Assembly: GCF_900324485.2 (NCBI RefSeq)
Contig: NC_046653.1
Span: 26,816,637-26,880,636 of the forward strand
Length of the DNA: 64,000 bases
Direction of reading: 5' to 3'
Origin: Mastacembelus armatus
Taxonomy: Eukaryota; Chordata; Actinopteri; Synbranchiformes; Mastacembelidae
Made by a program: the position numbers and the translations under genes. The notes under the pieces were generated by a model. It saw only the letters and a program-made list of their open reading frames with translations, searched no databases and was not told the origin of the DNA. Below are positions 40,526 through 52,897 of this stretch, one piece after another. The number at the start of each line of letters is the position of its first letter. Position 1 is the first letter of the stretch.

Positions 40526-43068
40526 CAGTGCATTCAGAAAATATTCAGACCCCCTTCGCCTTTGTTCATTTTTTTATGGTGCAGCCTGATACTACAATAA
40601 TTTTATTTCTTCTTAAAATCTTGGTTTAATGTTTTTACATGTTTTTACATGTTTTTCTTTACATGTTTCCTTTAGGCCAGTTAATACGCAATAAGCAATA
40701 ATGTGTCCTACCATAACTATGCAGATGACACTCAGATTTACATTTCACTTACAGCTGGTGAGTATGGACCAGTCGATTCATCGTGTGACTGTGTGGATGC
40801 AAAACAACTTTCTCCAAATAAACAGTGACGAGACTGAAATAATCATCTTTGGGCCTCAGAAACAAAGAGAAAGTGTCAGCAGTCACCTCGAGTCTCTTTC
40901 TCTAAAATTTAAAAATCAAGTTAGAAATCTAGGGGTAATCATGGACTCAGACTTGAATTTTAACAGCCACATTAAATCGATAACATCATCTGCATTTTAC
41001 CATCTCAAAAACATTGCCAGAATCAAAGGGATCATGTCTAAACCAGACTTGGAAAGACTCATCCATGCATTTATCTCTAGCAGGTTAGATTACTGTAACA
41101 GCCTGTTCACGGGGCTCTCAAAACGAGCTGTAAGGCAGCTACAGTACATTCAGAACGCTGCTGCTCAGGTCCTGACTAGAACTAGGAAGTACAACCACAT
41201 TACTCCTGTTCTCAGATCTCTGCACTGGCTTCCTGTCCCTCAGAGAATAGACTTTAAAACAGCCCTGCTTGTGTATAAGTCTCTTCATGGCTCAGCACCA
41301 CATTACATCTCTGACATGCTGATTCCATATGAACATCTCGAACTCTGAGAACATCAGGGACAGGCCTTCTGCTCGTGCCCAGAGTCAGGATTAAACAGGG
41401 AGAAGCAGCGTTTCAGTTCTATGCAGCTAAAACCTGGAATAGTCTTCCCGATGATGTTAGACAAGCCTCATCTCTGGCAATGTTTAAGTCCAAGCTAAAA
41501 ACCTTTCTTTTTAGCGTGGCATATAACAGATAACAACTGACAGTGTTTTATCTGGGCTCAGTTTCCTTTAATTGTAATTTCACTATTTGCTGTTTCTTAT
41601 CTTGATTCTTGCCTATGTACTTTTAACTAGTCTTTAATTTCTGTAAAGCACTTTGAATTACTCTGCATATGAATTGTGCTATATAAATAAACTTGCCTTG
41701 CAGTTGTTAAAAATTCAGTTTTTTTCCCCTCATGAATCTACACTCAATGCCACATGACAAAGTGAACACAGAATTTTATGAATGTTTGTAAATTTATTAA
41801 AAACAAAAACTGCAATATCATTTACATTTGGCAGCATTTACAGCCTCAAGTCTTTTTGGGTATGACGCAATGAGCTTTGCACACCTGGACTGGGGGATTT
41901 TCTGCAATTCATCTTTAAAAATCCTCTTAAGCTCGGTCAGGTTGGATGGGGCCATCGGTGGACAGCCATTTTCAGGTCTCTCCAGAGATGTTGGACAGGG
42001 TTCTGGCTGGACCACTCTAGGACATTCACAGGGTTGTCTCTAAACCACTCCTGAGTTGCTTTGGTTGTGGGTGTAGGGTCGTATTCATGTTGGAAGATGA
42101 ACCTTCCGCCCATCCTAAGGTCCTGAGTGCTGGGGAACAGGTTTTCATTGAGGATATCTCTATACTTTGCACCACTCAGCTTTCCCTCAACCCTGACAAG
42201 TCTCCCAGTCCCTGCTGCTGAAAAACACACCCACAGCATGATGCTGCCTCCACCATGCTTCACTGTTGGGATGGTACTAGGCAGCTGATGAGAGGTTTCT
42301 GGTTTCCTCCAGACATAATGTTTAGAATTGAGGCCAAACAGTTCAGTCTTCATCAGACCAGACCAGAGAATCAGAATCAAACTCTTTTTGCTTTCAAGTA
42401 TTTGCACTAAGAGGCTTCTGTCTAGCCACTCTGTTATAAAGCCCAGATTGGTGGAGGGCTGCAGTGATGGTTGTCCTTCTGGAACTTTGTCCCATCTCCA
42501 CACAATCCCTGGAGCTCAGTCAGAGTGACCATCGGTTCTTGCTCACCTCTTGGTAAGATGGCAAATTTCTTCATTTTGAGTACTGTGGAGACCCCTGTGC
42601 TCCTGGGAACCTTCAGCGCAGCAGAAATTTTTGGTATCCTTCCCCAGCTCTGTGCCTATCAACAATCCTGTCTCTGAGCTCTGCAGGCAGTTCCTCTGAC
42701 CTCATGATTTTGTTTTTCCCCTGATATGCATTGCCAGACATGAGCCTATTCAAATCATGTCCAATCAAATTAATTTACCACAGTTGGGCTCCAGTCAAGG
42801 TGTAGAAACATCTCAGCAATGATCAAGAGAATTGGGAGGCACCTGAGCTAATTTTCACATTGTTGCAAAGGGTCTGAATACTTATGGAAATGTGATATTT
42901 CAGTTATTTCTTTTGAAAAATGTACAAACTTTTCTAAAACGCTGTTTTGTCGTTATGTGGCTCTGAGTAGGACTGATAAAAAATGATCATAAAGAACTGT
43001 AGTATCAGGCTGCAGCATTACAAAATTGAAAAAAGTGAAGGGGGTCTGAAGACTTTCACAGAACAAAT
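40526..43068 (-). mobile_element. Decayed Tc1-like element with inserted L2 LINE, copy 2
   Basis: Same TIRs as copy 1. The transposase remnant (about 41818-42503) keeps GGGSIMLWVCFSAAGTGRLV and HLWRDLKMAVH but has lost the catalytic residues. Unlike copies 1 and 3 it retains the ordinary sequence at about 42450-42530 (encoding DKVPEGQPSLQPSTNLGF in the reverse frame), so it has no hairpin. A segment at 42375-42400 is changed where copies 1 and 3 have a poly-T run. The L2 part is shorter. Confidence 0.85.
40640..41702 (+). mobile_element. L2-clade LINE inside the Tc1-like element, copy 2
   Basis: Starts only at the FPLGQLIRNKQ segment after a TTTTTACATG direct-repeat stretch at 40636-40665, so about 700 bp present in copies 1 and 3 are missing. 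An open frame 40701-41348 covers NLGVIMDSDLNFNSHIKSIT and QLQYIQNAAAQVLTRTRK, the cleanest version of the C-terminal region. Tail as in copy 1. Confidence 0.83.
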
Positions 43069-43094
43069 GTGTCCAAAAGAAGTTTGAAAGTTCA

Positions 43095-43410
43095 TGATTG
43101 GAGATCACTGAAAGAGTTGGTCAAGTTGCATCATAGAATATTCAGAGCAGAAATCACATTTACGTTTAAAAACCTGTTTTTGAATCTTGGTTGAAATCTT
43201 ATTTATATTCCTTAACTTTCAAATCAGCATGACTTTTGCACTTTGGTGTTTTTATTATTTATATAGTTTTGCTTTACTATTTTGCATTTATTCGTTACTT
43301 TTACTGATTTTAATTATCTGCACATTTTATTGTAATATGTTGTTTCATAGAACAGTACTTTGGCTCAACCTGGTTGTTTTAAATGTGCTATATAAAAATA
43401 GCAGCAGTTA
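43095..43410 (+). mobile_element. LINE 3' tail fragment (L2-like)
   Basis: Complete version of the tail truncated at 15195: ends 'cagtactttggctcaacctg...gtgctatataaaaa', a standard teleost LINE end. Confidence 0.55.
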
Positions 43411-43596
43411 GAACCTGTAATGAGCACAGTTTCTGGAGACATAACAGGCAACTGTTGTTAGTGAAAAATCTCTAAAAAATGAACTATAATGTTTGTAAGG
43501 AAACTAAACAAATCCTGACATGAAATTATTTCCAGTGATCAGACAAATCACATATCCGCAATATTCTTTCACAATAAGGAATCAGTGTTGATGAAA

Positions 43597-44118
43597 TTAG
43601 TTTGTTTTACCCTGAAAGAACAACTTCTTGAGGTGTTTATAAGTTTCTTTCATTTTTAGTCCATATATAATTGGATTAAATAGAGGATTATACAAAACTA
43701 ACTGTAAAGTCATTACTACATGTGCAGTTTTAGGGAAATCAGTTTCCAGTCGAACAGTAATAACATCATATATTACTAAAAAGAAATAGTTGAATAAAAC
43801 CATCAGGTGAGGTAAACAGGTCTGTGCAGCTTTTCTCCTGACTTCTCCACAGCTGTGATAACATATTATAAGTATCCTGGTGTATGTAAAAAGTATGAAG
43901 AGCACAGGGAGAACAACAATATTTGACAAAACACACCATATACAGTTACAGCTCTGGAACTCACACAAAAACGTTTATAAATTGAGTTATTGCAAAAAAT
44001 TACTTTCAAAGTAAAACTACAGAGTTTTTGATTAGCGCTCATTGTTGCAGGTCCTATCTCCTGACATGCAGGCACAAGCCAAGATAAAGCCAGAAAGAAA
44101 CTGACTCTTCTTTTTGTC
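43597..44118 (-). pseudogene. OR relic, B0-like, TM4 to C-terminus (copy 2)
   Basis: The 3' part is open (RILIICYHSCGEVRRKAAQT, LFNPIIYGLKMKETYKH, LFFQGKTN). A frameshift near TM5 separates it from the TM4/loop-2 part (LCSFTLKVIFCNNSIYKRFC). TM1 to TM3 are missing, ending at a TTTTTGT repeat. This is the best-preserved of the three B0-like relics and shows that copy 1 lost TM6 and TM7 by a later deletion. Confidence 0.88.
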
Positions 44119-44875
44119 CTTTTTGTTCTTTTTGTGAGATATTCCTAACATTTCTGAAAAACTTCATAAGTGGACCTTAATTGAGATTATTTGCTCAAAC
44201 AGAAATAATCTTTTGAATTGAGATTTTTTTCTGAATTGAGATTTTTTTCTGAATTGTCATATTTCTAATTGATTTCTCTGCTTTCTGCCTCAATTCTGGA
44301 CTATTTTGCTGAATTCTTGTCCAGCCAATGCTTCTCTGGAAATCTGGCTCTATGAAGTCTAGAGAATTCCAGTTTATATAAAATATGCATAAAAGACTTA
44401 AAATGGCTGCACAAAAGCTGGACAGCACCTTAAAGTCCATGAGTCTCTCAGCATGGATACTGAGATTGGTCCATAAATGAACAGTTGACCCATGATGGTA
44501 ATGATGGATCAGTAACAGGTGGCAGCAGTGGACAGATGAGTTGCAGCTGATGGACTGTTGTTTCATAGCTTTGATGATGGACTCAGAATGAATCAAGCAG
44601 TACTACAGTTTACACACAGGTTCATGTAGAATACATAAACGAATGTGACGACCAGTTCCAGTCGCTCATCAGTAATGAACTGAATGATATGAATGGCCCT
44701 TAGGTCGTAAACCAGATTAGTTATATTTTAAAGAAAATCTCCATCCATGCTGTGAGCTATGAAAGAAAAGTCTCAGTCATCAAGGCCTTCATCCATGATT
44801 TCTGACTATCAAGAGGCCACTATGAAAATTTCACCACATAGGCTGTTTGTATTTATTTATTTGTATGATATAAGC

Positions 44876-45092
44876 GTGGCAGCACAGTGATTCAGTGGTT
44901 AGCACTGTTGCCTCACAGCAAGAAGGTTCCTGGTTTGAAACCCATCAGAGACCTTTCTGTGTGGAGTCTGCATGTTCTCCCTGTGCTTGTGTGGGTTTTC
45001 TCCAGGTACTCCGGTTTCCTCCCACAGTCCAAAAACATGTATGTCAGGTTGATTGGTGACTCTAAATTGCCCATAGGAGTGAGTGTGAGTGT
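44876..45092 (+). repeat. tRNA-like dispersed repeat (SINE-like), copy 2
   Basis: Duplicate of 16701-16918 with a few substitutions. Confidence 0.65.
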
Positions 45093-45094
45093 GT

Positions 45095-45205
45095 GAGGCA
45101 AGTTTATTTATATAGCACAATTCATACACAGAGTAATTCAAAGTGCTTTACAGAAATAAAAGACAGGTTAAAAATACATAAGTAAGAATAAAAATAAAAG
45201 GCATG
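45095..45205 (-). mobile_element. L2-like LINE 3' tail, minus strand
   Basis: Duplicate of 16920-17030. Confidence 0.65.
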
Positions 45206-46138
45206 CCACCGCTTTGTCACCATATTTGCCCCTTATGATATCGACTATTGGACCACGCTGACCCATATTTGTGGGTCCCCTACTTTCAGTTTGTCCCATC
45301 CCTGATGGACTAAGAGTACCTCAACACAGACTATCTGCAGAGACGATCCTGAGTCCTGGACCCTTACGTCTAGGATCGAGTAGACTACAGCTGGAGGTTC
45401 AGAAAACTGAACGTGGTAGATGGAGTGACCGGGATGTGGGAAAGAAGCCGGAATAGTCTATGGTAAGCTTGGTTGCTGTCTAAGCCAGGACCCGTTAATG
45501 CCGAGGGAGCCGAGACAGATGGGAAGTTTAGTCCAGTTTGTTTCCACACAGAGCAATATCTGATGGTACAGTTTTTCCATGGTCAGAGGCTCCTGGTGAT
45601 CTGGGGGGGACAACTCAGAGAATCCAGGGGTTGCAACTAAACTCGTATTTTTCTAATCATGAAACAGAAACAAGGCACATAGCATGGCATGGCATTCTTG
45701 GTCTCTTAACTTGGTTATTAATGTATAGTCATTTTTTCTGAAATAATCACAGATAAATGTGAATTCTAAAAAGAATATCTAAAAAATGCTTTTATTTGCA
45801 TGACAAAGAGGCAGTTTACTGTTTGTTAACACACTGAAGTTATCCTCAAGTTCAACAATGTAATTCTGATCAGGAATTTTCCACTATTATTCTTTAATGG
45901 CATGAATGAAACAAATTAAAACAACAAATGAAATTTAGATTATTTTATACAGTAGATTGTAGTGTAGGGAAAAAAAATATTTATCCTAATGTCAATGTTT
46001 ACATAAGAAAGTTCAGTAATATAAATGTGATATATTGGCTGATGTGGTTATTCTTAGCACTAATATAGTATACACCTCTGAATTTTCATTTTAATCTTCT
46101 ATTTGTAGTTTTTCAGCATGTATACTTTAACCACTCTT

Positions 46139-46305
46139 TGAGCAAAAATCATATTTACTGCTGCACATGCTGACGCCAGAGAAATCCTTTTTTTCTCAAT
46201 TCCAGCTGTGACTTGAATGATTCTGTGCCTGGACACACTGGTTTTTGTGTGTGGTGGACTATTTCATTTCAGAGGTGTCCATTTGACAAGGTTAAAATGC
46301 TTGTT
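46139..46305 (+). repeat. Recurrent element D, copy 6
   Basis: Nearly identical to copies 2 and 3. Confidence 0.5.
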
Positions 46306-46409
46306 TGTTTCAAAACATCTTTATATTAGTGAGAAAAATAAAAACAAAATAAACCTACAATAAATTATGCCACTTAGTTAAAGGTTCGATTTGTTTTATT
46401 TAGAGAGAT

Positions 46410-47272
46410 TTTAGTGTGTACATTAGTGTGTAAGCACCAGAAAATACCAACCGTTACATTTTCTTAATCTAAGACCCACATTCCACAAAACCCTACTCTA
46501 CTCCCGACCTCGAAATTTTGGACGTTCCCAAGAGGATGGAAAGTGGTTGTGGTCAGGATAAAAACAGTAACAGAGCAGCCTCAATTGGCAAAAGCGGGAT
46601 AGGCGGGAGCTGTTTTGAACCTGCTCAAAAACCTCTCCCCCGACCACTAGAGAGCGGCAGTAGAGCAGGAATGGGTCGAGAAGCGCAGAAGTTAAACGGG
46701 AATGGGATGGAAGTCAAGTGTAACTGATCGGCAACACTGTGAACAGGACAGTATCAATTTGGGAGTGTGGGACCACCGCTAATTATACCTTCATTAACGC
46801 TGGCGGCACCGCCGCCATTTAATTCCCATTCTACTCAGGCCCTGTTGACAAAGAGAGAACCCGTGCATGTACTTCTGTGTACATCACCTACACTTTCATG
46901 AGAAAAGAGCGTATCTTAGTTGGGGTAGGTGTAAGTACAGTGGGTTGGCCCGTGAGTTGGTCGTCAGCAGCGTATCTACAGCGTAAATAGGACGGTAATG
47001 GTGCTGACTTGGGGTTTAAATGTAAATGTATCATAAGTTAAAAATTTTGGGTGTAGCGGGAACGTGATCGAAGCGTGAGTAATGCATAGGTAAAGGGTTT
47101 ATTCATGAAATTTCTCTCTGCTGCTGACCTGAGCATAAACAATAAGTCAGGAGAGAGTGGGAAGAGCATGGACAGGTCCTGAGTCTATGGAATGTGGGTC
47201 TGTGTGCAGTGCTCCTATGTTTCTACAGTAGCCCAGAATGGACAAAGCCAGACACTGGAGTGGAGGTAGTAA
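46410..47272. other. GC-rich duplicated segment, copy 3, with extra 407 bp
   Basis: Matches copy 2 at 25285-26145 almost base for base, including the 407-bp part, although the DNA to its left (43.1-45.7 kb) matches the 15.2-17.5 kb block. The unit is therefore a hybrid of two older blocks. Confidence 0.5.
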
Positions 47273-47584
47273 AGTGCATCCTAAAATTGTTCCAACTTGG
47301 GGTTTCCAAACCACATTGTAATGGCAAAAGTTAAAAATGCCCTCGATACAACCTTTATACAGTAACATCTGTCGTGGAAATTTCTTTAAGTTTGAGAGTT
47401 GCTAATTCTCAGAAACAACCACAAGTGTGATGAATCATCTCAGGTGTAATCACGGGTGCCTGGAGAGAAGTCTTTGCAGAATTCTCTGACTTTGTGTTAC
47501 AGAATCAGGTTTATATATCTTTGTCAAAAGGGGTGGACTCATATTGGAGAAGACCCTACATGTTTGTTCAGGTGTCCTCTGGCT

Positions 47585-47815
47585 TTATCCACCTGTTGTT
47601 TTCCTGGTCATTATTGACCAGTGGACAGAATTTACTCTTATACTCTTATCTAAGTCAACAACAACCCCTCTGCTTTTATCAACACTGAAGTTCATATTGC
47701 TGTAGATGCACTTGTCTGCTACAGAGAAAACTTCACCAAGAGGATTCATCATTACTCGTCACTACACCCACTAGTCTGGTGTCATCTGTAAAATTAAACA
47801 TTTGTACAGACTGAA
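47585..47815 (-). mobile_element. LINE reverse transcriptase relic, shortened
   Basis: Same relic as 19220. About 240 bp upstream in the block (from 'ggcttcaggcctc' to 'aatttgtgtttat' in copies 1 and 2) are deleted here at 47585. Confidence 0.5.
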
Positions 47816-48375
47816 AGTGGGAGAAACTACGTGACCTGTCCTAACTGTCTGCTTCCTCCAATGTAGAACAGCTAAAATCCACTTACACAGGGAGCAATGA
47901 ACTTCGAGATGAAGGAGTTTGTCCTACAACTTGGATTCACACAGAGCTGTGGGTTGTAAATAACACTAGGATATGTCTCCAAATGTTCATGTATAGAACA
48001 TAGGCACATGCAAATAGCATCATCCACTGATTTGTTCTGTTAGTGTGCAAACTGACTTAAAAATCCTGTTACAAACCATCAATGAAAAACTTCTGAAAAA
48101 CACAATGAACCTGAAATAGCATGTAGGTGTTATTACACACGGATTGATTTGTACAAGAAAAATCTAAGATCCAGACTGAAACTTGTAGCCCACAGGACAG
48201 AAATGACTGGTTTTAGAGAAACTACAGAAAACAGTCACCACATTGTTGGAGCTGACAATGGTCTTTACTGAGTGTTAGTCATCAGAACAAACCCTGACAT
48301 GAAATTCTTTCCACACATCAGAGAATTATCACCTCTGGATTGTTATGACTGAAGAACTAATCAATACTGAATACC

Positions 48376-49281
48376 TTAATTCTTTTTGTCTAGATGTAGC
48401 AACCGCTTGAGGTGTTTAGAGATTTCTTTCATTTTTAGTCCATAGATAATTGGATTAAATAGAGGATGATACAAGATCAGTTGTAAAGTCATTACTAATT
48501 GTGCAATTTTTGGAATATCTGATTCCAGTCGCATTAATATGACATCATATGTGCACAGCAAGGAAAAGTTGATCAAAACCAGCAGGTGAGGTAAACAGGT
48601 CTCTGCAGCTTTTGTCCTGACTTCTTTGCTACTTCGATAGGCGATTACAAATATCTTTGCATATGTAAAAAGTATGAAAATCATAGGAACATATGCAACA
48701 TTTAGCAAAATAAACAAACCATATATATATATAGCTCTTGAAGGCACACAGTGAAGTTTGTAAATTGAGTTATTGCAAAAAATAACTTTCAGAGTAAAAC
48801 CACAGAGTTTTTGATTAGCAGTCAGTGTTGCTGTTCCCCCAACCTCACATGCAGGCACAAGCCAAGATAAAGCCAGAAAGACACTAATTGTTCTTTTTGT
48901 CATGATAGTTGGATACTGCAGAGGTTTACATATAGACACATACCTGTCATAGGACATGGCTGCCAACAGTAAAAACTCTGAACCTCCCAAAGCGTAAAAC
49001 ATATAAAACTGAACCAGACAGGCCTGATAAGATATGATCTGTTGTTCTGATAAGAAGTCGATCAGTAGCTTTGGGTAGATATTAGTGCTGTAAAGAACAG
49101 AGTTCAGTAACAAAGCTGCAATGAAAATGTACATAGGCTCATGGAGGTCTCTGTGTTTCCAGATCAGGTACACAATAGTAGAATTACTGCAGAGTATTAG
49201 AATATAAACTGTAAAAAGAACCATAAAATAAAGATATCTGTATTTGTGAACCTCCACATGCCCACCAAAAATTAGATATGT
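48376..49281 (-). pseudogene. Olfactory receptor, group B (B3), start codon deleted
   Basis: Codons from Thr8 to the stop are open and carry every family signature (LHEPMY, MSYDRY, loop-2 cysteines, NPIIY), but the ATG and codons 1-7, including the glycosylation site, are gone. A deletion of about 216 bp relative to B2 joins codon 8 to the upstream element through a GTT microhomology at about 49282. Upstream in frame there is no ATG before a stop at 49318-49320. The first in-frame Met is in TM1 (residue 27 of the family). Intermediate between B1 and B2/B4: IYIYGLF like B1, MTKRTISVFL and ACEVGGTATL like B4. Probably non-functional unless an upstream exon supplies a start. Confidence 0.9.
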
Positions 49282-49282
49282 T

Positions 49283-49400
49283 GGTTGGACCCTGTGAAAT
49301 ATTTTTATCAGACTGATTCATCCTCCATGGATCTCATTAAACTTTCCACCCAGACCGACTAACATGTAAACAACTTCATCAAACTCTGGAGACCTGAATC
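49283..49400 (-). promoter_or_regulatory. Shared OR upstream element, B3 copy, fused to coding region
   Basis: The full element is retained and its TATA-like GATAAAAATATT now lies about 25-30 bp from the truncated coding sequence rather than about 200 bp. Confidence 0.45.
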
Positions 49401-49574
49401 CAAGTTTGCTGTTCCTCTTGTTGACATCACCTTCTTAATGGGTCTTGTGATCAGCTATTTTGTTTTGTTATAAGGTACTTACACTATTGATTGATATTAT
49501 TCTGTTCATTTTTTATGGAAAATGGCAAAGTAAAAAAAATATACCTGCTATTACTCAGCTGTCATCTGACCTTC

Positions 49575-49690
49575 TGACCTTTGGATCCGCTGGCGGAGGA
49601 GGAAGTGGGACAGACTTAGCAGACCTAAACGTATTGTGAGGGTCTGTTGGGAATGTTTGGCCGAACCCTCTGTCAACATGATGTGAAAGT
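49575..49690 (+). mobile_element. Rex3-like LINE fragment, ORF centre
   Basis: Copy of 28890-29010. Confidence 0.6.
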
Positions 49691-50045
49691 CATCTTGTTC
49701 ACTCACAGAAAACAATACACTGATTCAAATTTTCTAAAACACTTTTTGTTTCGAAAGGGCATATGCAGGAAGGTGTTTCTGACCATGAATAAACATGTGA
49801 TTTACCCAAGAAGACAAAGACCCACATAATGAGCCTTTCAGGCTGGAATGTGGCTTAGAGGTAATTAGTGCAATACAATGCAGATTCAGATGTTCATCAT
49901 ATGCGTCGCATTTTTCCTCTGAGGACAAAGTAAACTCTTCATTGCTGTCTAGAACTATCCAAAATGTTTCTTCACCTGCGTGGCATGTCATCATCTGAAC
50001 ATACAGAATAAGTGAGTAAATTCTATTATGAAGCTTGACGTTTTA

Positions 50046-50572
50046 TGCCATTTCTTGGGGTGTGCACATAAGTACCTGGCTAGAAATTTACCGGTCAATC
50101 TACTTTCCAACTCTCATCTATGGTCATGAGCTTTGGGTCATGAAAGAATGGACAAGATCTCGGGTACAAGCGACTGAAATGAGTTTCCTTCGCAGGGTGG
50201 CTGGGCACTCCCTTAGAAATAGGATGAGGAGCTTGGTCAACCAGGAGGACCTTGGAGTAGAGCCGCTGCTCCTCCACATTGTGAGGAGCCAGCTGAGGTG
50301 GCTCGGGCATCTGTACCAGATGCCTCCTGGGTGTGTCCCTAGGGAGGTGTTCTAGGCATGTACCACCAGGAGGAGACCCTGGGGACTCATGAGGAAATGC
50401 TGGAGGGACTATGTCACTTGACTGGCCTGGAAACACCTTGGTGTCCGCCGGAGGTTAGAGTGGAGGAAGTGTCGATGGAAAAGGAAGTGTGGGCATCCCT
50501 GCTTAGGCTGCTTCCCCCACGACCCGGCCCCAGATAAGCGGAAGAAGATAGATAGATGGATGGATGGATGGC
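50046..50572 (+). mobile_element. Rex3-like LINE 3' end, copy 2
   Basis: Open from about 50035 to 50355, reading IYRSIYFPTLIYGHELWVMK, LRRVAGHSLRNRMRSL and LLLHIVRSQLRWLGHLYQMP before a stop; ends in GATA/GGAT repeats at 50545-50570. Better preserved than copy 1. Confidence 0.8.
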
Positions 50573-50828
50573 ATTCTTCTGCCATCGACTAAAGACCCTG
50601 GGAGGAAAAGTGGTCTGCCTTTTTTGATATAGAACATCTGTGTTAAGTGACTAATCCAACTTATTGTCCAGCTACATGCCTAGATATTTGTAGGCTGGCA
50701 CCACTTCAGTGTCCATGCCACTGATATTGACTGGATGAGGAGGGGACCTAGACCTTTGAAAATCTATTTCTGTTGTCTTAGAGGGAATCAGCAGAAAACA
50801 GTTTATGTAACACCAAACCTGTGTAAGT
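50573..50828 (-). mobile_element. LINE reverse transcriptase relic
   Basis: Copy of 29896-30150, same stops. Confidence 0.6.
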
Positions 50829-51244
50829 CCTACCTGTCAATATTTGGATACTAAAATCTGGGAGACCTATGAATGGGGGTGGTGCTGTGCCTCCACTGAA
50901 AATAAATTGTTGCATCCAGCTGTTTTTAAATTTGAATGTTTATTTTGTTTTGTTTTTTTCACTGGAGGACCACCTGAGTTTTCTCCCATTTCTACCAGTA
51001 ATGTTTGGTTCAACTTCCAATATGTACTACCTGCACAGATATCAAACTGTATTTACTGGATTGCATGGCTGAGGTTACAAATGGATTAAAGTTTTTGTGA
51101 TGTATTGATTATATCAGTATGATGAGTTTCAAACAAGATCAGGAAACTGGACAACCTTGTAATAATATATTGATATTACATTGAACATTACATTGTACCT
51201 AGGCAGGATGATTTCTGCCTGGTTGCAGATGAAAACATGTGTTA

Positions 51245-52067
51245 CTCTGCAGTAATTCTTCTGTTGTGTGTCTTATCTGGGTTCACAAAAACCTCCATGA
51301 GCCTATGTACATTTTCATTGCAGCTTTGTTACTTAACTCAGTTCTTTACAGCAATACTGTTTATCCAAAGCTTATCACTTAAAGCTACCCAAAATGTATC
51401 CACTTCTTATGTGAAAACAGACCATATCATATTCAGCCTGTCTTTTTACAAATTATTCTTTACTTGGTTCAGAGTTTTTACTGTTGGCAGCCATGTCCTA
51501 TGACAGGTATGTATCTATATGTAAACCTCTGCAGAATCACACTATCATGACAACAACAAACATCTGTATTTTCTTGGATTTAGCTTGGATTTTGCCTGTT
51601 TGCCATATTGCAGTCCCAGAAATACTGGGTAACTGTGTAACTTTACTTTAAAAGGAATATTTTGAAAACAATGAAAATTAATGGGTTTCAATGTGTAAAA
51701 TCAAAAGTAATATCTGTATATGGTGTAGTTGCTTTAGTAGATCTTTTCTATTCTCCCTTTTCTCTTCATAGTTTTCACGTACACAAAGATTCTTATTATC
51801 ACCTATCAAAGTGGTAGAGAAGTCAGGAGAAAAGCCGCAGAGAGCTGTTTACCTCACCTGTTGGTTTTAATCAGTTACTCCTGTTTGTGTATATATGATA
51901 TTATTATAGCTCAAGTGGAATCCAGTTTTCCAAAATCTGCACGTTTGACAGTGACTTTACAAATAGTTTTGTACCATCCTTTGTTTAATCCACTGATATA
52001 TGGGCTGAAAATGAAAGAAATTTATAAACATCTCAAAAGGTTGTTCTGTCCAGCCAGAATCATCTGA
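51245..52067 (+). pseudogene. OR pseudogene, group A-like (copy 2)
   Basis: Essentially the same sequence and the same lesions as 30577-31399, showing that the duplication of about 20.67 kb is recent compared with the decay of the gene. Confidence 0.9.
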
Positions 52068-52171
52068 TAGAACATCATGATAATCATTCAAACATGTGAT
52101 TACGTAAAATATTTTCATATAAAATCAATGACAAATGTAAACAAACTGTTTACTCTTCTGTGTACTGTTTA

Positions 52172-52480
52172 CTCTGTTGTGGAACAAACTTCCTGAACAC
52201 CTGAGGTCTGCTCAAACTGTCAGCTCATTCAAATCAGGACTGAAAACACTGTTGTTTACTGCTGCCTTCAAATTATTGTTCATTCTTGTTTTCTTAATGT
52301 GCTTTTACATCTTATTTTAATTTATTTTATTTGATTTAAATGCATTTTATGTTAAATGTCTTTGTTTTTAGATGCTCTTTTCCATGCTTTTAATGTAATT
52401 ATATGCCTTGTAAAGCACTTTGAATTATGTAGTATATGAATGGTGCTATACAAATAAATTTGCCTTGCCGTTGAATAGGA
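52172..52480 (+). mobile_element. L2-like LINE 3' end
   Basis: Copy of 31505-31812. Confidence 0.75.
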
Positions 52481-52701
52481 TCATATCATTGGATTTGTGT
52501 GTATTGATTATGTTCATATTGATTAAAATTTGAAGATGTCACATCAGATGTTTGCATATATTATTTCAGGAATACAAATGTATATTAGTACAAAATGTGA
52601 TAAACATTAATTACACTTAAATATACAAGCCTGCAAAAAATCTTTTTTTTTTTAATCTTATTGTACTAGAGATTAGTATGTGCTCAAAACCATGATGGTT
52701 T

Positions 52702-52897
52702 GAGTAAAAATCATATTTACTGTTCCCAGCTGTGTCTGTCACTGCTGCACATGCTGACACCAGAGAAATTCATTATTTTTCACATCCAGCTGGGACCTGA
52801 ATGACCCTGTGTGCCTGGACAAACAGGAGAAGAAAGTTTTAGTGTGTGTGGTGGTCGGTGCTGGAGCATGTCTGATGGTTTTCATGTCAGATGTGGC
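52702..52897 (+). repeat. Recurrent element D, copy 7
   Basis: Same as copy 4, with the same deletion join to the R4 relic. Confidence 0.6.

Noticed and set aside
48376-49257. B3 starting at a GTG codon at 49257
   Set aside because: GTG starts are not used normally in vertebrate genes; the aligned residue is an internal Val, and the true start has been deleted.
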